From DASPLX01 sp035627375 (GTDB lineage Bacteria > Pseudomonadota > Gammaproteobacteria > Burkholderiales > Burkholderiaceae_D): 42,396 nucleotides of DNA. The notes beneath the pieces are model-generated. The model did no database searches and was not told where the DNA came from. It was given only the letters and a program-made list of their open reading frames with translations. The stretch is from the NCBI GenBank assembly GCA_035627375.1, contig DASPLX010000063.1:1-42396 (forward strand), written 5' to 3'. A program made the position numbers and the translations under genes. Positions 26,264 through 33,494 of this stretch are shown one piece after another (position 1 is the stretch's first letter; the number at the start of each line of letters is the position of its first letter).

Positions 26264-27466
26264 TCAATGGCCGAGTTTGACCAGGATCTGCGACAGCATC
26301 GTGCACATCCGATCGATCTCTTCGCGGGTGACGTTCAATGCCGGCATGAAACGCAACAGATCGGGGCGCGGGGAGTTGAGCAGCAGTCCTTCCGGTTCCA
26401 GTTCGCGCGCCGCATCGACGACCAGGCCGCCGATGTCCTTGCCGAGCTTGAGCGCGCGCAGCAAGCCTTCACCGCGTTCGCCTTGCAAGCCGTGCTTATC
26501 CGACAGCCGGTTCAATGCCGCGCCGAGGTAGGCGCCTTTCTCTTTCACTTCGCCGAGGAAGCCCGGCTTCAGCAGTTCCTTCGTCACGGCGGCGCCGACC
26601 GCCGCCATCAGCGGATTGCCGGTGTAGGTGCCGCCCTGGTCGCCCGGCTCGAAGCAAGCGATTTCTTCCTTGCACAGCAGCGCCGCGAGCGGCACGCCGC
26701 CGCCGATGCCTTTGCCGAGCGTCATGATATCCGGCTCGATGCCGGAAAGCTGGTAGGCGAACAGTTCTCCGGTGCGGCCCATGCCGGTCTGCACTTCGTC
26801 GCAGATCAGCAGCAGGCCGCGCTCTTTGGTCAGCTTGCGCAGGGCCAGCAGGAACTCGCGCGTCGCCGGCACCACGCCGCTTTCGCCTTGCACCGGTTCC
26901 AGCATGACGGCGACTGTCTTGTCGGTGACGAGTTCTTCGACGCTGGCGATGTCGTTCAGCTCGGCCTTCGGAAAGCCGGGTACCTGCGGCGCGAAGATCG
27001 TGTCCCAGCCCGGCTTTCCGCAAGCCGACATCATCGCGATCGTGCGGCCATGGAAGCCGCCGTTGAAGGTGATGATTTCGTAGCGGTTCTCGCCGGCGCC
27101 GTTCTTGTGGAGCCTGCCCCATTTGCGCGCGAGTTTGACCGCGCCTTCATTGGCTTCGGCGCCGCTGCTGCCGAAGAACACGCGGTCGAAGCAGGAGTGC
27201 TTCGTCAGCAGGGCCGCGAGCTCGATCGACGGCGCGTTGTAGAAGGCCGGCGAGGGATTCACGAGCATCTTCGCCTGCGCCGATAGCGCGTCATGGACGC
27301 AATCGGGCGAATGACCGAGGCAGTTGACGGCCCAGCCTTGCATGAAATCGAGATAGCGTTTGCCGGCATGGTCTTTCAGCCACATGCCTCGGCCCTCGGT
27401 GAACACAACCTCCGGGCGGTTGGTGACTTTCAAGAGGGCGTCGACTTCGAACTGGCTGAATTCCAT
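26264..27466 (-). CDS. argD: Acetylornithine aminotransferase-type class III transaminase
   Basis: A 400-residue PLP enzyme of the fold type I, class III transaminases. Signatures are SSGAEANEGAVKLAR, FNGGFHGRT, ICDEVQTGMGRTG (Asp223 contacts the PLP ring) and the Schiff-base Lys252 in TLGKGIGGGVPLAA. Size and motifs fit ArgD, which converts N-acetylglutamate semialdehyde to N-acetylornithine in arginine synthesis, but related enzymes use succinylornithine, succinyl-diaminopimelate or 4-aminobutyrate. CCGGAG upstream supports the start at 27466. No other arg genes adjoin. It is preceded by a promoter, a short Arg-containing ORF and an intrinsic terminator (27508-27660), so its expression may be attenuated. 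Confidence 0.85.
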   Translation of the reverse strand: MEFSQFEVDALLKVTNRPEVVFTEGRGMWLKDHAGKRYLDFMQGWAVNCLGHSPDCVHDALSAQAKMLVNPSPAFYNAPSIELAALLTKHSCFDRVFFGSSGAEANEGAVKLARKWGRLHKNGAGENRYEIITFNGGFHGRTIAMMSACGKPGWDTIFAPQVPGFPKAELNDIASVEELVTDKTVAVMLEPVQGESGVVPATREFLLALRKLTKERGLLLICDEVQTGMGRTGELFAYQLSGIEPDIMTLGKGIGGGVPLAALLCKEEIACFEPGDQGGTYTGNPLMAAVGAAVTKELLKPGFLGEVKEKGAYLGAALNRLSDKHGLQGERGEGLLRALKLGKDIGGLVVDAARELEPEGLLLNSPRPDLLRFMPALNVTREEIDRMCTMLSQILVKLGH

Positions 27467-27507
27467 GGCATGACTCCGGTTGCTGGGTTGGTGAAAGAAA
27501 AAGGACG

Positions 27508-27538
27508 AAAAAAAAGCCACAGGGGAGACCTGTGGCTT
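27508..27538 (-). terminator. Intrinsic terminator in the leader of argD
   Basis: On the minus strand AAGCCACAGG (27538-27529), loop TCTCC, CCTGTGGCTT (27523-27514), with eight U in total (27515-27508). It lies 41 bases before the argD start codon and downstream of a promoter, so it either ends the flavin-reductase transcript or acts as an attenuator. Confidence 0.9.
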
Positions 27539-27554
27539 CTTGAGCGGCAAATGC

Positions 27555-27623
27555 CTACGCGCACGGCTTCCCGGGTTGGGGCAGCGGGGTACGGCGTCGC
27601 AGGAATTTGGCGGTCATTTGCAT
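27555..27623 (-). CDS. Possible 22-residue leader peptide ahead of argD
   Basis: A 22-codon ORF beginning ATG CAA ATG, with an internal second ATG at 27617. It encodes ...AKFLRRRTPLPQPGKPCA and so holds three consecutive arginine codons (CGA CGC CGT, 27599-27591). It stops 17 bases before the terminator hairpin. The predicted transcription start (about 27624) coincides with its ATG, so it would be leaderless; no Shine-Dalgarno site is visible. It looks like the leader ORF of an arginine attenuator. Against this, I could not find a clear antiterminator stem competing with the terminator. A three-Arg run by chance is possible in GC-rich DNA. Confidence 0.4.
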   Translation of the reverse strand: MQMTAKFLRRRTPLPQPGKPCA

Positions 27624-27630
27624 GGCGTCG

Positions 27631-27660
27631 ATATTAAGGCACTGCCCGCGGGTGCGTCAA
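27631..27660 (-). promoter_or_regulatory. Promoter of the argD leader
   Basis: On the minus strand TTGACG (27660-27655; five of six), 18-base spacer, TAATAT (27636-27631; four of six), just after the stop of the flavin reductase gene. Transcription should start near 27624. Confidence 0.6.
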
Positions 27661-27677
27661 AAAATAATTTGTAACAC

Positions 27678-28706
27678 TCAAGCTTTCGCCAGGTCGGCCT
27701 CGCTCGTGAACGAGTCCGCGTAGAACTCTTCCTCCGGCAGCTTGCATTGCGCGACGAAATCCTTCTTGGCCGACTCGACCACGATCGGCGCGCCGCAGGC
27801 GTAGACCTGGTGGTTCGACTGGTCCGGAAAATCCTCCATGACGGCGCGGTGCACGAAGCCGGTACGGCCGGTCCAGTTGTCTTCGGGCAGGGCCTCGGAG
27901 ACGACCGGCACGTACTTGAAGTTCGGCAGCGTGCGCGCCCATTCCTCGCACAGCTGGTGCATGTAGAGATCCTTGGGCCGGCGGCCGCCCCAGTACAGCG
28001 TCATCGGGCGCGCGGTCTTGCCGTGGATCGCCTGTTCGACGATGGCCTTGATCGGCGCGAAACCGGTGCCGGAAGCGAGCAGGATCATCGGCTTGTCGGA
28101 ATCCTCGCGCAGGAAGAAGGTGCCGAGCGGTCCCTCGAAGCGCAGGATGTCGCGCTCCTTCATGGTGTTGAAAACGTGGTCGGTGAACACGCCGCCCGGC
28201 ATGTGGCGGATGTGCAGCGTGATGCGCTCGTCCAGGTGCGGCGCGTTCGCCATGCTGTAGCTGCGGCGCTTGCCGTCCTTCAGCAGGAATTCGATGTATT
28301 GGCCGGCGCGGTATTGCAGGCGCTCGTTGGCGGGCAGCTGCAGCGCGATGATGGCGACATCGTCGGTGACCTTCTCGATGCTTGCCACGCGCGTCGGCAG
28401 TTTCTTGATGGGGAAATCGCCGACGCCAGCCACTTCGCGCGCCTCGATCACCAGGTCCGAATGCGGCTTGGCGCAGCAGAACAGCGCGCCGCCTTTTTCT
28501 TCCTCGGCCGCGCTCAAGGCTTTCTCCTGGTGCGCGCCATGGACGACGCTGCCGGACAAGACCTTGCCCTTGCAGCTGCCGCAGGCGCCGTTCTTGCAAC
28601 CGTAGGGCAGGCCGATGTTGGAGCGGATCGCCGCGGCGAGAACGGTTTCTCCTTCTTCGCAAACGAATTGATGGCCGCTCGGCTGTACTGTTACTTGGAA
28701 AGTCAT
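27678..28706 (-). CDS. NAD(P)H-flavin reductase with [2Fe-2S] ferredoxin domain (AscD-like)
   Basis: A 342-residue cytoplasmic electron-transfer protein. Residues 1-95 are a plant-type ferredoxin domain with CKNGACGSCKG and ALFCCAK supplying the four cluster cysteines (Cys37, Cys42, Cys45 and one of Cys77/Cys78). This is followed by an FAD domain (RSYSMANAP, the RxYS motif, about residues 150-158) and an NAD(P) domain (LLASGTGFAPIKAI, YACGAPIVV). It is of the type annotated as CDP-6-deoxy-3,4-glucoseen reductase in Burkholderiales, where the sugar function is doubtful; it more likely supplies electrons to an oxygenase or similar partner not seen here. GGAAG precedes the ATG at 28706. Its start is 12 bases from that of the divergent epimerase gene. 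Confidence 0.88.
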   Translation of the reverse strand: MTFQVTVQPSGHQFVCEEGETVLAAAIRSNIGLPYGCKNGACGSCKGKVLSGSVVHGAHQEKALSAAEEEKGGALFCCAKPHSDLVIEAREVAGVGDFPIKKLPTRVASIEKVTDDVAIIALQLPANERLQYRAGQYIEFLLKDGKRRSYSMANAPHLDERITLHIRHMPGGVFTDHVFNTMKERDILRFEGPLGTFFLREDSDKPMILLASGTGFAPIKAIVEQAIHGKTARPMTLYWGGRRPKDLYMHQLCEEWARTLPNFKYVPVVSEALPEDNWTGRTGFVHRAVMEDFPDQSNHQVYACGAPIVVESAKKDFVAQCKLPEEEFYADSFTSEADLAKA

Positions 28707-28718
28707 ACAATCTTCCGC

Positions 28719-29618
28719 ATGAAAAACGTGGACAAGAAAAAAAACGGCAAAGGATTCGGGAAACCCGGCATCCTGATTCTCGGTTGCGGCGACGTCGGCA
28801 TGCGCATGCTGCCGTTGCTGTGCGATCGTTATCGGGTATTCGCCGTGACGAGCCAGGAAGCGCGTTGCGCCGAGTTGCGTGCGGCAGGCGCGGTGCCCAT
28901 CGTGGCCGACCTCGACGCTCCGCAGTCGCTGGCGCGCCTGGCCGGGCTGGCAGACACCGTCGTGCACCTTGCGCCGCCGCAGTCGGAGGGACTGAAGGAC
29001 CGTCGCACCCGCAATTTGACCGCCATTTTACCCGACCGCGCGACTCTGGTTTATGTCAGCACGACCGGCGTCTATGGGGATTGCGGCGGTGCGCTGGTCG
29101 ATGAGACGCGTCCGCTGCGTCCGCAGAATGCGCGCGCCAGGCGCCGCGTCGACGCGGAACAGGCATTGCGGGCCTGGGCCCGGCGTTCGCATTCGCGCCT
29201 GTGCATCCTGCGCGTGCCCGGAATCTATGCGGAGGACCGGCTGCCGATCGAGCGCTTGCAAAAGGGCACCCCGGCCTTGCGTCCGGAAGACGACGTCTAC
29301 ACCAATCATGTCCATGCCGACGACCTTGCGCGCATCGCCGTGGCGGCGCTGTATCGCGGCCGGCCGTGCCGCGCCTATCATGCGGTCGACGATACGCGGA
29401 TGAAGATGGCCGACTATTTCGATGCCGTCGCCGACGCCCGCGGCTTGCCGCGGCCGCCGCGTCTGCCGCGCGCCGAACTGGAAAAGGCCGTGTCGCCGAT
29501 GTTGCTGTCGTTCATGTCCGAGTCGCGGCGTCTGTCCAACCGCCGCATCAAGGAGGAGCTCGGCGTGCGGCTGCGCTGCGAAAACGTGCTTCGCATGCTG
29601 GCGCGGCCGCCGGCCTGA
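28719..29618 (+). CDS. NAD(P)-dependent epimerase / SDR-type protein
   Basis: A 299-residue extended-SDR-like protein. After a Lys-rich N-terminal tail (MKNVDKKKNGKGFGKP) comes ILILGCGDVGMRMLPLL, a Rossmann motif, then TVVHLAPPQSEG, VYVSTTGVYGDCGG with the Ser/Tyr of the SDR active site (STTGVYG), and DVYTNHVHADDLARIAVAAL near the C-terminal part. The usual Lys of YxxxK is not obvious (the Tyr is followed by GDC), which is common in the YeeZ-like group this resembles. The substrate is unknown. No good ribosome site precedes the ATG; the promoter must lie within the divergent reductase gene or the 12-base gap. Confidence 0.8.
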   Translation: MKNVDKKKNGKGFGKPGILILGCGDVGMRMLPLLCDRYRVFAVTSQEARCAELRAAGAVPIVADLDAPQSLARLAGLADTVVHLAPPQSEGLKDRRTRNLTAILPDRATLVYVSTTGVYGDCGGALVDETRPLRPQNARARRRVDAEQALRAWARRSHSRLCILRVPGIYAEDRLPIERLQKGTPALRPEDDVYTNHVHADDLARIAVAALYRGRPCRAYHAVDDTRMKMADYFDAVADARGLPRPPRLPRAELEKAVSPMLLSFMSESRRLSNRRIKEELGVRLRCENVLRMLARPPA

Positions 29619-29862
29619 TCACGGCCGGCCCATTCCTCGACCCGGCCCGCCGCCCATGCCGCCGCGCATGTCGCCCTTCGGCTTCCTGTCCGCCGCGTCC
29701 GGTCCCGGAACGGGCGTTCGTTCCAACTGCCCTTCGGCAGGTTTTCGTTGCGCATCGGTTCTTCGGCGCGGACGTCCGTGAGTGGCAGCGCGAACGAGGC
29801 GCTGGAATCGCATGCATTCTGACGGCCAGGCTCAGGGCGGCGAATGATCGTGGTGTCCTCAT
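29619..29862 (-). pseudogene. Possible decayed small secreted-protein gene
   Basis: Fragments of what could be one small exported protein lie in three different minus-strand frames: a start MRTPRSFAALSLAV (from 29862), then ASFALPLTDVRAEEPMRNENLPKG with a signal-peptidase-like site (VRA-EE), then PVPGPDAADRKPKGD and a Gly/Met/Arg-rich end MRGGMGGGPGRGMGRP stopping at 29619. Joining them needs two frameshifts. This would explain an otherwise empty 350-bp gap (29619-29972). It could also be chance coding-like GC-rich sequence. Confidence 0.3.
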
Positions 29863-29880
29863 TGGGTATCCCAGTTCGTG

Positions 29881-29914
29881 AAAAAAGGCCCGCGCAACTT
29901 GCGTGACGCGGGCC
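29881..29914 (-). terminator. Terminator of the minus-strand gene ending at 29973
   Basis: Stem GGCCCGCG (29887-29894) / CGCGGGCC (29907-29914), loop of 12 that can fold further, followed on the minus strand by six U (complement of A at 29881-29886). Confidence 0.8.
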
Positions 29915-29972
29915 AACCTGTCGCTGCAGGGGGGAGGGGACAATGATGAAACAAAAAACGGTGGAGGTTTTG

Positions 29973-30608
29973 CTATGCCAGCGTGTCGATGACATTGCCG
30001 GCGGGCCCGCCGGATTGCAGTTTGGACGCCAGCGTTTCCAGGAAATCCTGGAGTGTCGTCGTGCCATCCGTCATGCCCAGCGCACTCAACAAGCTCGAAA
30101 AACTCCGGTCTAACTCGGTGAGTGCGCCGGCGTCCGGGTCCGAGGCGGAAGCGTCGGATGACGACAAGCCGTCGATCAGCGCTTGCAGATCGTTTTCCAA
30201 CCGGCCCGGACCGCCGGGGGCGCGCGCTTCGCCGAAGCCGCCGGCGGATAAGCTGCCGTTGCCGCCGGGACGAGATACGCTCGCCGCTTCGCCATCCGGG
30301 CCTTGCGCATGCAAGGCCGCCATCAGGCTTTGCATGAATTCGCCGAACGATTGGAGCGCGCTCCGCGCCGAGCTGCCGGTACCGGCAGCCGCCGATGAAC
30401 CGTCGCTCTCCGTCGCGGCCGCCTGCCCGGCGCCGATCTGCGACAAGGTCTGCATGACGGCGCCGATGAGGCCGCCGCCCGGCGGCGGGCCCGGCGGACG
30501 GCCGCCTTCGATGCTCGGCTGGCGGTTCGTGTCGTCTTTCTGGACGGCGTTGCCGTACTGGCTGATGGCGTTGGCATGGCTGGCGTTCGAAATTCCACTG
30601 ACGGTCAT
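29973..30608 (-). CDS. Hypothetical protein, Gly/Ser/Ala-rich
   Basis: A 211-residue protein starting MTVSGISNASHANAISQYGN, without signal peptide or membrane segment. It is low in complexity: a Pro/Gly stretch (GGRPPGPPPGGGL, about residues 36-48), a helical segment (SALQSFGEFMQSLMAALHAQ), a Gly-rich middle, and a second helical part (LENDLQALIDGL, LDRSFSSLLSALGM, LQDFLETLASKLQSGG). I do not recognise a family. The amphipathic helices and disordered N-terminus would suit a secreted or regulatory protein. GGGAG upstream supports the start. It lies 53 bases after the Spy/CpxP-like gene on the same strand and ends at a terminator, so the two probably share a transcript and CpxR-type control. 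Confidence 0.65.
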   Translation of the reverse strand: MTVSGISNASHANAISQYGNAVQKDDTNRQPSIEGGRPPGPPPGGGLIGAVMQTLSQIGAGQAAATESDGSSAAAGTGSSARSALQSFGEFMQSLMAALHAQGPDGEAASVSRPGGNGSLSAGGFGEARAPGGPGRLENDLQALIDGLSSSDASASDPDAGALTELDRSFSSLLSALGMTDGTTTLQDFLETLASKLQSGGPAGNVIDTLA

Positions 30609-30661
30609 GTCGGTTCTCCCTGGTTCAAGCGGCGGCCGACCGCGGCCGGCGGGGTGAGGGG

Positions 30662-31171
30662 TTAGGGGCGTGCCGGATGCGCGCCGGGTTCGGCGCGCTT
30701 CTTGCGCTCGTCGATCCGCTTGCGCTGCTCCGGCGTGAGCAGTGCGTAGATCTGGCGGTCGGCGCGCACGCGCATCAGCGTCATTTCCGCCGTGGCGCGA
30801 GACAGCGCGTCGGCCAGCGACTTCGCCTTGGCTTCGTCGTAATCGGACGACATCGCCAGCGCGTGCAAATCCTTTCTTGCTTTGCCGACTGCCTTGGCAC
30901 GGTCGCGCATCTGCGGCGCCTGGCTGTGCAGGATGTCGAATATCTTGTCGCGCTGGGCTTCGGTCAGATCGATGCCGCGCAGATACGGCGGCATGTGTCC
31001 TGCCGCGCCCATCGGACCCGGCATGCCGCGCGGACCATGCCCGCCGTGATGCCCCATGCGCGGACCGGGCGGATGTTCCATGGCCTGCGCGGCTTGGGAT
31101 GCGCTCAATAGGATTCCGGTCGCCATCAGGAGGCGGCCGGCGGGTCGGGTGAAGATGTTCCGAATTTTCAT
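30662..31171 (-). CDS. Spy/CpxP-like periplasmic protein with LTxxQ motifs
   Basis: A 169-residue exported protein. The signal peptide ends SASQAAQA near residue 30, followed by a His/Gly/Met/Pro-rich segment (HPPGPRMGHHGGHGPRGMPG) that could bind metal. A helical domain then carries two LTxxQ motifs, LTEAQRDKI and LTPEQRKRI, the mark of the CpxP/Spy/ZraP group of periplasmic chaperones and stress sensors. The start at 31171 gives a proper signal peptide; an ATG at 31207 would add 12 residues. It is divergent from the cpxR-cpxA pair, with two CpxR boxes in the shared upstream region, the same arrangement as cpxP and cpxRA in enterobacteria. Confidence 0.85.
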   Translation of the reverse strand: MKIRNIFTRPAGRLLMATGILLSASQAAQAMEHPPGPRMGHHGGHGPRGMPGPMGAAGHMPPYLRGIDLTEAQRDKIFDILHSQAPQMRDRAKAVGKARKDLHALAMSSDYDEAKAKSLADALSRATAEMTLMRVRADRQIYALLTPEQRKRIDERKKRAEPGAHPARP

Positions 31172-31289
31172 GATCGAAGTCTCTCGAGGAAGTTGACGGG
31201 TAAGCATCGAGGTCCGGTTCAGGAATATGCTGCGCTCTCAATGTGCAGGCATTGTGGATTCGGGGCCTGTAAAACGGCGTTAGGGGCAG

Positions 31290-31304
31290 GTAAATTTATG
31301 TAAA
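31290..31304. promoter_or_regulatory. CpxR box 1
   Basis: GTAAA-TTTAT-GTAAA, an exact match to the direct-repeat CpxR consensus GTAAA-N5-GTAAA, in the divergent region between the Spy/CpxP-like gene and cpxR. An extra GTAAA half-site lies at 31269-31273. Confidence 0.8.
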
Positions 31305-31315
31305 GCCGGCGAGTT

Positions 31316-31330
31316 GTAAATCCGTGTAAA
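31316..31330. promoter_or_regulatory. CpxR box 2
   Basis: GTAAA-TCCGT-GTAAA, a second exact CpxR-type direct repeat, 26 bp from the first box (start to start), so on nearly the same face of the helix after two and a half turns. Confidence 0.8.
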
Positions 31331-31413
31331 GATCGGCCGGCGGCGCTGCCGTTGCCGCCATGGGTTCGTTATGATTCCGGGCAGGGTTTTCGGAAATCGA
31401 ACGAATCGATGAA

Positions 31414-32106
31414 ATGCATTCCAGGATCTTGCTCATAGACGACGATGCCGAGCTGGTCGGCCTGCTCAAGGAATACCTGGAGCAGGAAGGCTTCGAAGTG
31501 ACCGGCGTGCACGACGGAGAAACCGGCGTCGCCGAGGCGTTGAGCGGCAGGTATGCGATCGCGGCCTTGGATGTGATGATGCCGCGCATGAACGGCGTCG
31601 AGGCGCTGCGCCGGATCCGCATGAAGAGCGACCTGCCGGTGCTGATGCTGACCGCCAAGGGCGACGATACCGACCGCGTGGTCGGCCTCGAACTCGGCGC
31701 CGACGACTACGTTCCCAAACCGTGCACGCCGCGCGAGCTGGCGGCGCGCATTCGAGCGATCCTGCGGCGTACCCAGCTTGCCGGCGGCGGCGATGGCCAA
31801 TCGGGCGCGCTGCAAGTGGGGCGCCTCGTGATGTGGCCGGAGCAGCGGCGCGCGGAATGGAACGGCAGGCCGGTGGAATTGACGAGCACCGAATTCAATC
31901 TGTTGCAGGTGCTGGCCGGGAACGCGGGCAAGCCGGTGAGCAAGCGCGAACTGTCGGAACAGGGGCTCGGCCGGCCGCTGGCGCGTTTCGATCGCAACAT
32001 CGACGTTCATCTCTCCAGCCTGCGCCATAAGCTCGGTACCTTGCCGGATGGCCGTTCCTGCATCCAGACCGTCTACCGCCTCGGCTACCAATTGATCAAG
32101 GAATGA
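31414..32106 (+). CDS. cpxR: CpxR-like OmpR-family response regulator
   Basis: A 230-residue cytoplasmic regulator. The receiver domain (about 1-118) has the acidic cluster Asp9-Asp11, phospho-acceptor Asp53 in ALDVMMPRM, Thr80 and Lys102 in YVPKPCTPREL; the KPCTPREL form is typical of the CpxR/RstA branch. The C-terminal winged helix (about 130-230) has LTSTEFNLLQVLAGNAGKPVSKREL and RNIDVHLSSLRHKLG. It is transcribed with the kinase 4 bases downstream and is divergent from a Spy/CpxP-like gene with two CpxR boxes between them, which together support Cpx identity and autoregulation. The start at 31414 has no clear ribosome site. Confidence 0.9.
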   Translation: MHSRILLIDDDAELVGLLKEYLEQEGFEVTGVHDGETGVAEALSGRYAIAALDVMMPRMNGVEALRRIRMKSDLPVLMLTAKGDDTDRVVGLELGADDYVPKPCTPRELAARIRAILRRTQLAGGGDGQSGALQVGRLVMWPEQRRAEWNGRPVELTSTEFNLLQVLAGNAGKPVSKRELSEQGLGRPLARFDRNIDVHLSSLRHKLGTLPDGRSCIQTVYRLGYQLIKE

Positions 32107-32110
32107 GGCC

Positions 32111-33469
32111 GTGGGGCGCCTGTTCTGGAAATTCTTCTGGTTCACGCTGGTTGCTCAGTTGATCGCGGCGGCGGGCGTCGGCACGGCCGTGTGGTACAAG
32201 CACCATGCCGAGCAACGCGGCGCCGTTCTCGACATGGGACCGCCGGCGGCGTTCTCCGCCGAGGCGGCGGCGATCGCATTGCAATACGGCGGGGAACAGG
32301 CGTTGCTGCGATTGCTGGAACGCAGCGATCCGCGGCATCCGTTCTATGCGGTTCGGGACGACGGCCGGGAACTGCTCGGGCGCGGCATGGACCTTCAGCT
32401 TGTACAGGAGGCGCGCCGTCTTGCGGAAGAGGGTCGGCGCCGCGATGTCGTACGCGATGTAACGGCCGGCGGCCATCGCTATCTGTTGTTTTCCGTGCGC
32501 GAGGTTCGCCCGCGCGGCGCCGGCCTGCCCGAGCCGCCGCGCCGCGAAAGGCCGCCGCCTCGCGGCGTGTTCCCGGCGTTCGTGCCGGTGATCAGCGCGT
32601 TGTTCGGCAGCCTGATTTTCGCGCTCGGCATCGCCTGGTATTTTTCCAAACCGATCCGCAATCTGCGTTCGGCGTTCGATGCCGCCGCTGCCGGAGATCT
32701 CGACCTGCGGATCGGCACGCGGATGGGAAACCGGCGCGACGAATTGACGGATCTCGGCCGCGATTTCGACCGCATGGCGAACCAGTTGCGGGCCTTGGTG
32801 GACGGCCAGCGCAAGCTGTTGCACGACGTATCGCACGAATTGCGGTCGCCCCTGGCGCGCATGCAGGCGGCCATCGGACTGGCGCGCCAGGATCCGCGCA
32901 AGATCGAGGCGGCGCTGGAGCGCGTCGAGCGCGAGAGCGCGCGCATGGACATGCTGGTCGACGAGCTGCTGACCCTGTCGCGCCTGGAGGCCGGCGTCAT
33001 GTCGGTTGCCGACGAATGCATCGCGATCGACGATCTGATGATCGATGTGATCGAGGATGCGCAATTCGAAGCCGAGGCCGGGAAATGCCGGATCGGTTTC
33101 GACACGCGCTCCGGCGCCGTCGTCAGGGGCTCGCCGGACTGGCTGCGGCGCGTAATCGAGAACGTGGTCCGCAATGCGGTGAAGTACGGCGGGGCGGATG
33201 GCGAGATCGAGATCGCCGCGTCCGGCGATGCCCGATGCGGCAAGTTGAGGATCGAGGTGCTCGATCGCGGGCCGGGCGTGCCGGAGGCCGAGCTGGACGC
33301 GATATTCGAGCCCTTTTTTCGGGGATCTCACTCCGAACATCGGCAGGACGGCCACGGCCTCGGGCTGGCCATTGCCAAGCGCATCGTGGAAGTCCATGGC
33401 GGCACGATACGCGCGAGCAATCGCGCGGGCGGCGGGCTGCGCGTGGAAATCGTGTTGCCGCTGGCGTGA
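32111..33469 (+). CDS. cpxA: CpxA-like sensor histidine kinase
   Basis: A 452-residue inner-membrane kinase (E. coli CpxA 457). Membrane segments lie at about residues 8-28 and 156-178, around a periplasmic domain of about 125 residues ending in a basic/Pro-rich stretch (EPPRRERPPPRG). After a HAMP domain (SKPIRNLRSAFDAAAAGDLDLRI) come the HisKA box LLHDVSHELRSPLARMQ (His242), the N-box ENVVRNAVKYGG and G-boxes DRGPGVP and DGHGLGLAIAKR. The start is GTG, with GAGG at 32105-32108 overlapping the regulator stop, so the two genes are translated in close coupling. It should phosphorylate the adjacent CpxR-like protein in response to envelope stress or metal. Confidence 0.9.
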   Translation: MGRLFWKFFWFTLVAQLIAAAGVGTAVWYKHHAEQRGAVLDMGPPAAFSAEAAAIALQYGGEQALLRLLERSDPRHPFYAVRDDGRELLGRGMDLQLVQEARRLAEEGRRRDVVRDVTAGGHRYLLFSVREVRPRGAGLPEPPRRERPPPRGVFPAFVPVISALFGSLIFALGIAWYFSKPIRNLRSAFDAAAAGDLDLRIGTRMGNRRDELTDLGRDFDRMANQLRALVDGQRKLLHDVSHELRSPLARMQAAIGLARQDPRKIEAALERVERESARMDMLVDELLTLSRLEAGVMSVADECIAIDDLMIDVIEDAQFEAEAGKCRIGFDTRSGAVVRGSPDWLRRVIENVVRNAVKYGGADGEIEIAASGDARCGKLRIEVLDRGPGVPEAELDAIFEPFFRGSHSEHRQDGHGLGLAIAKRIVEVHGGTIRASNRAGGGLRVEIVLPLA

Positions 33470-33494
33470 GCGGGCCGCGTCTTTCGATAGCTGA

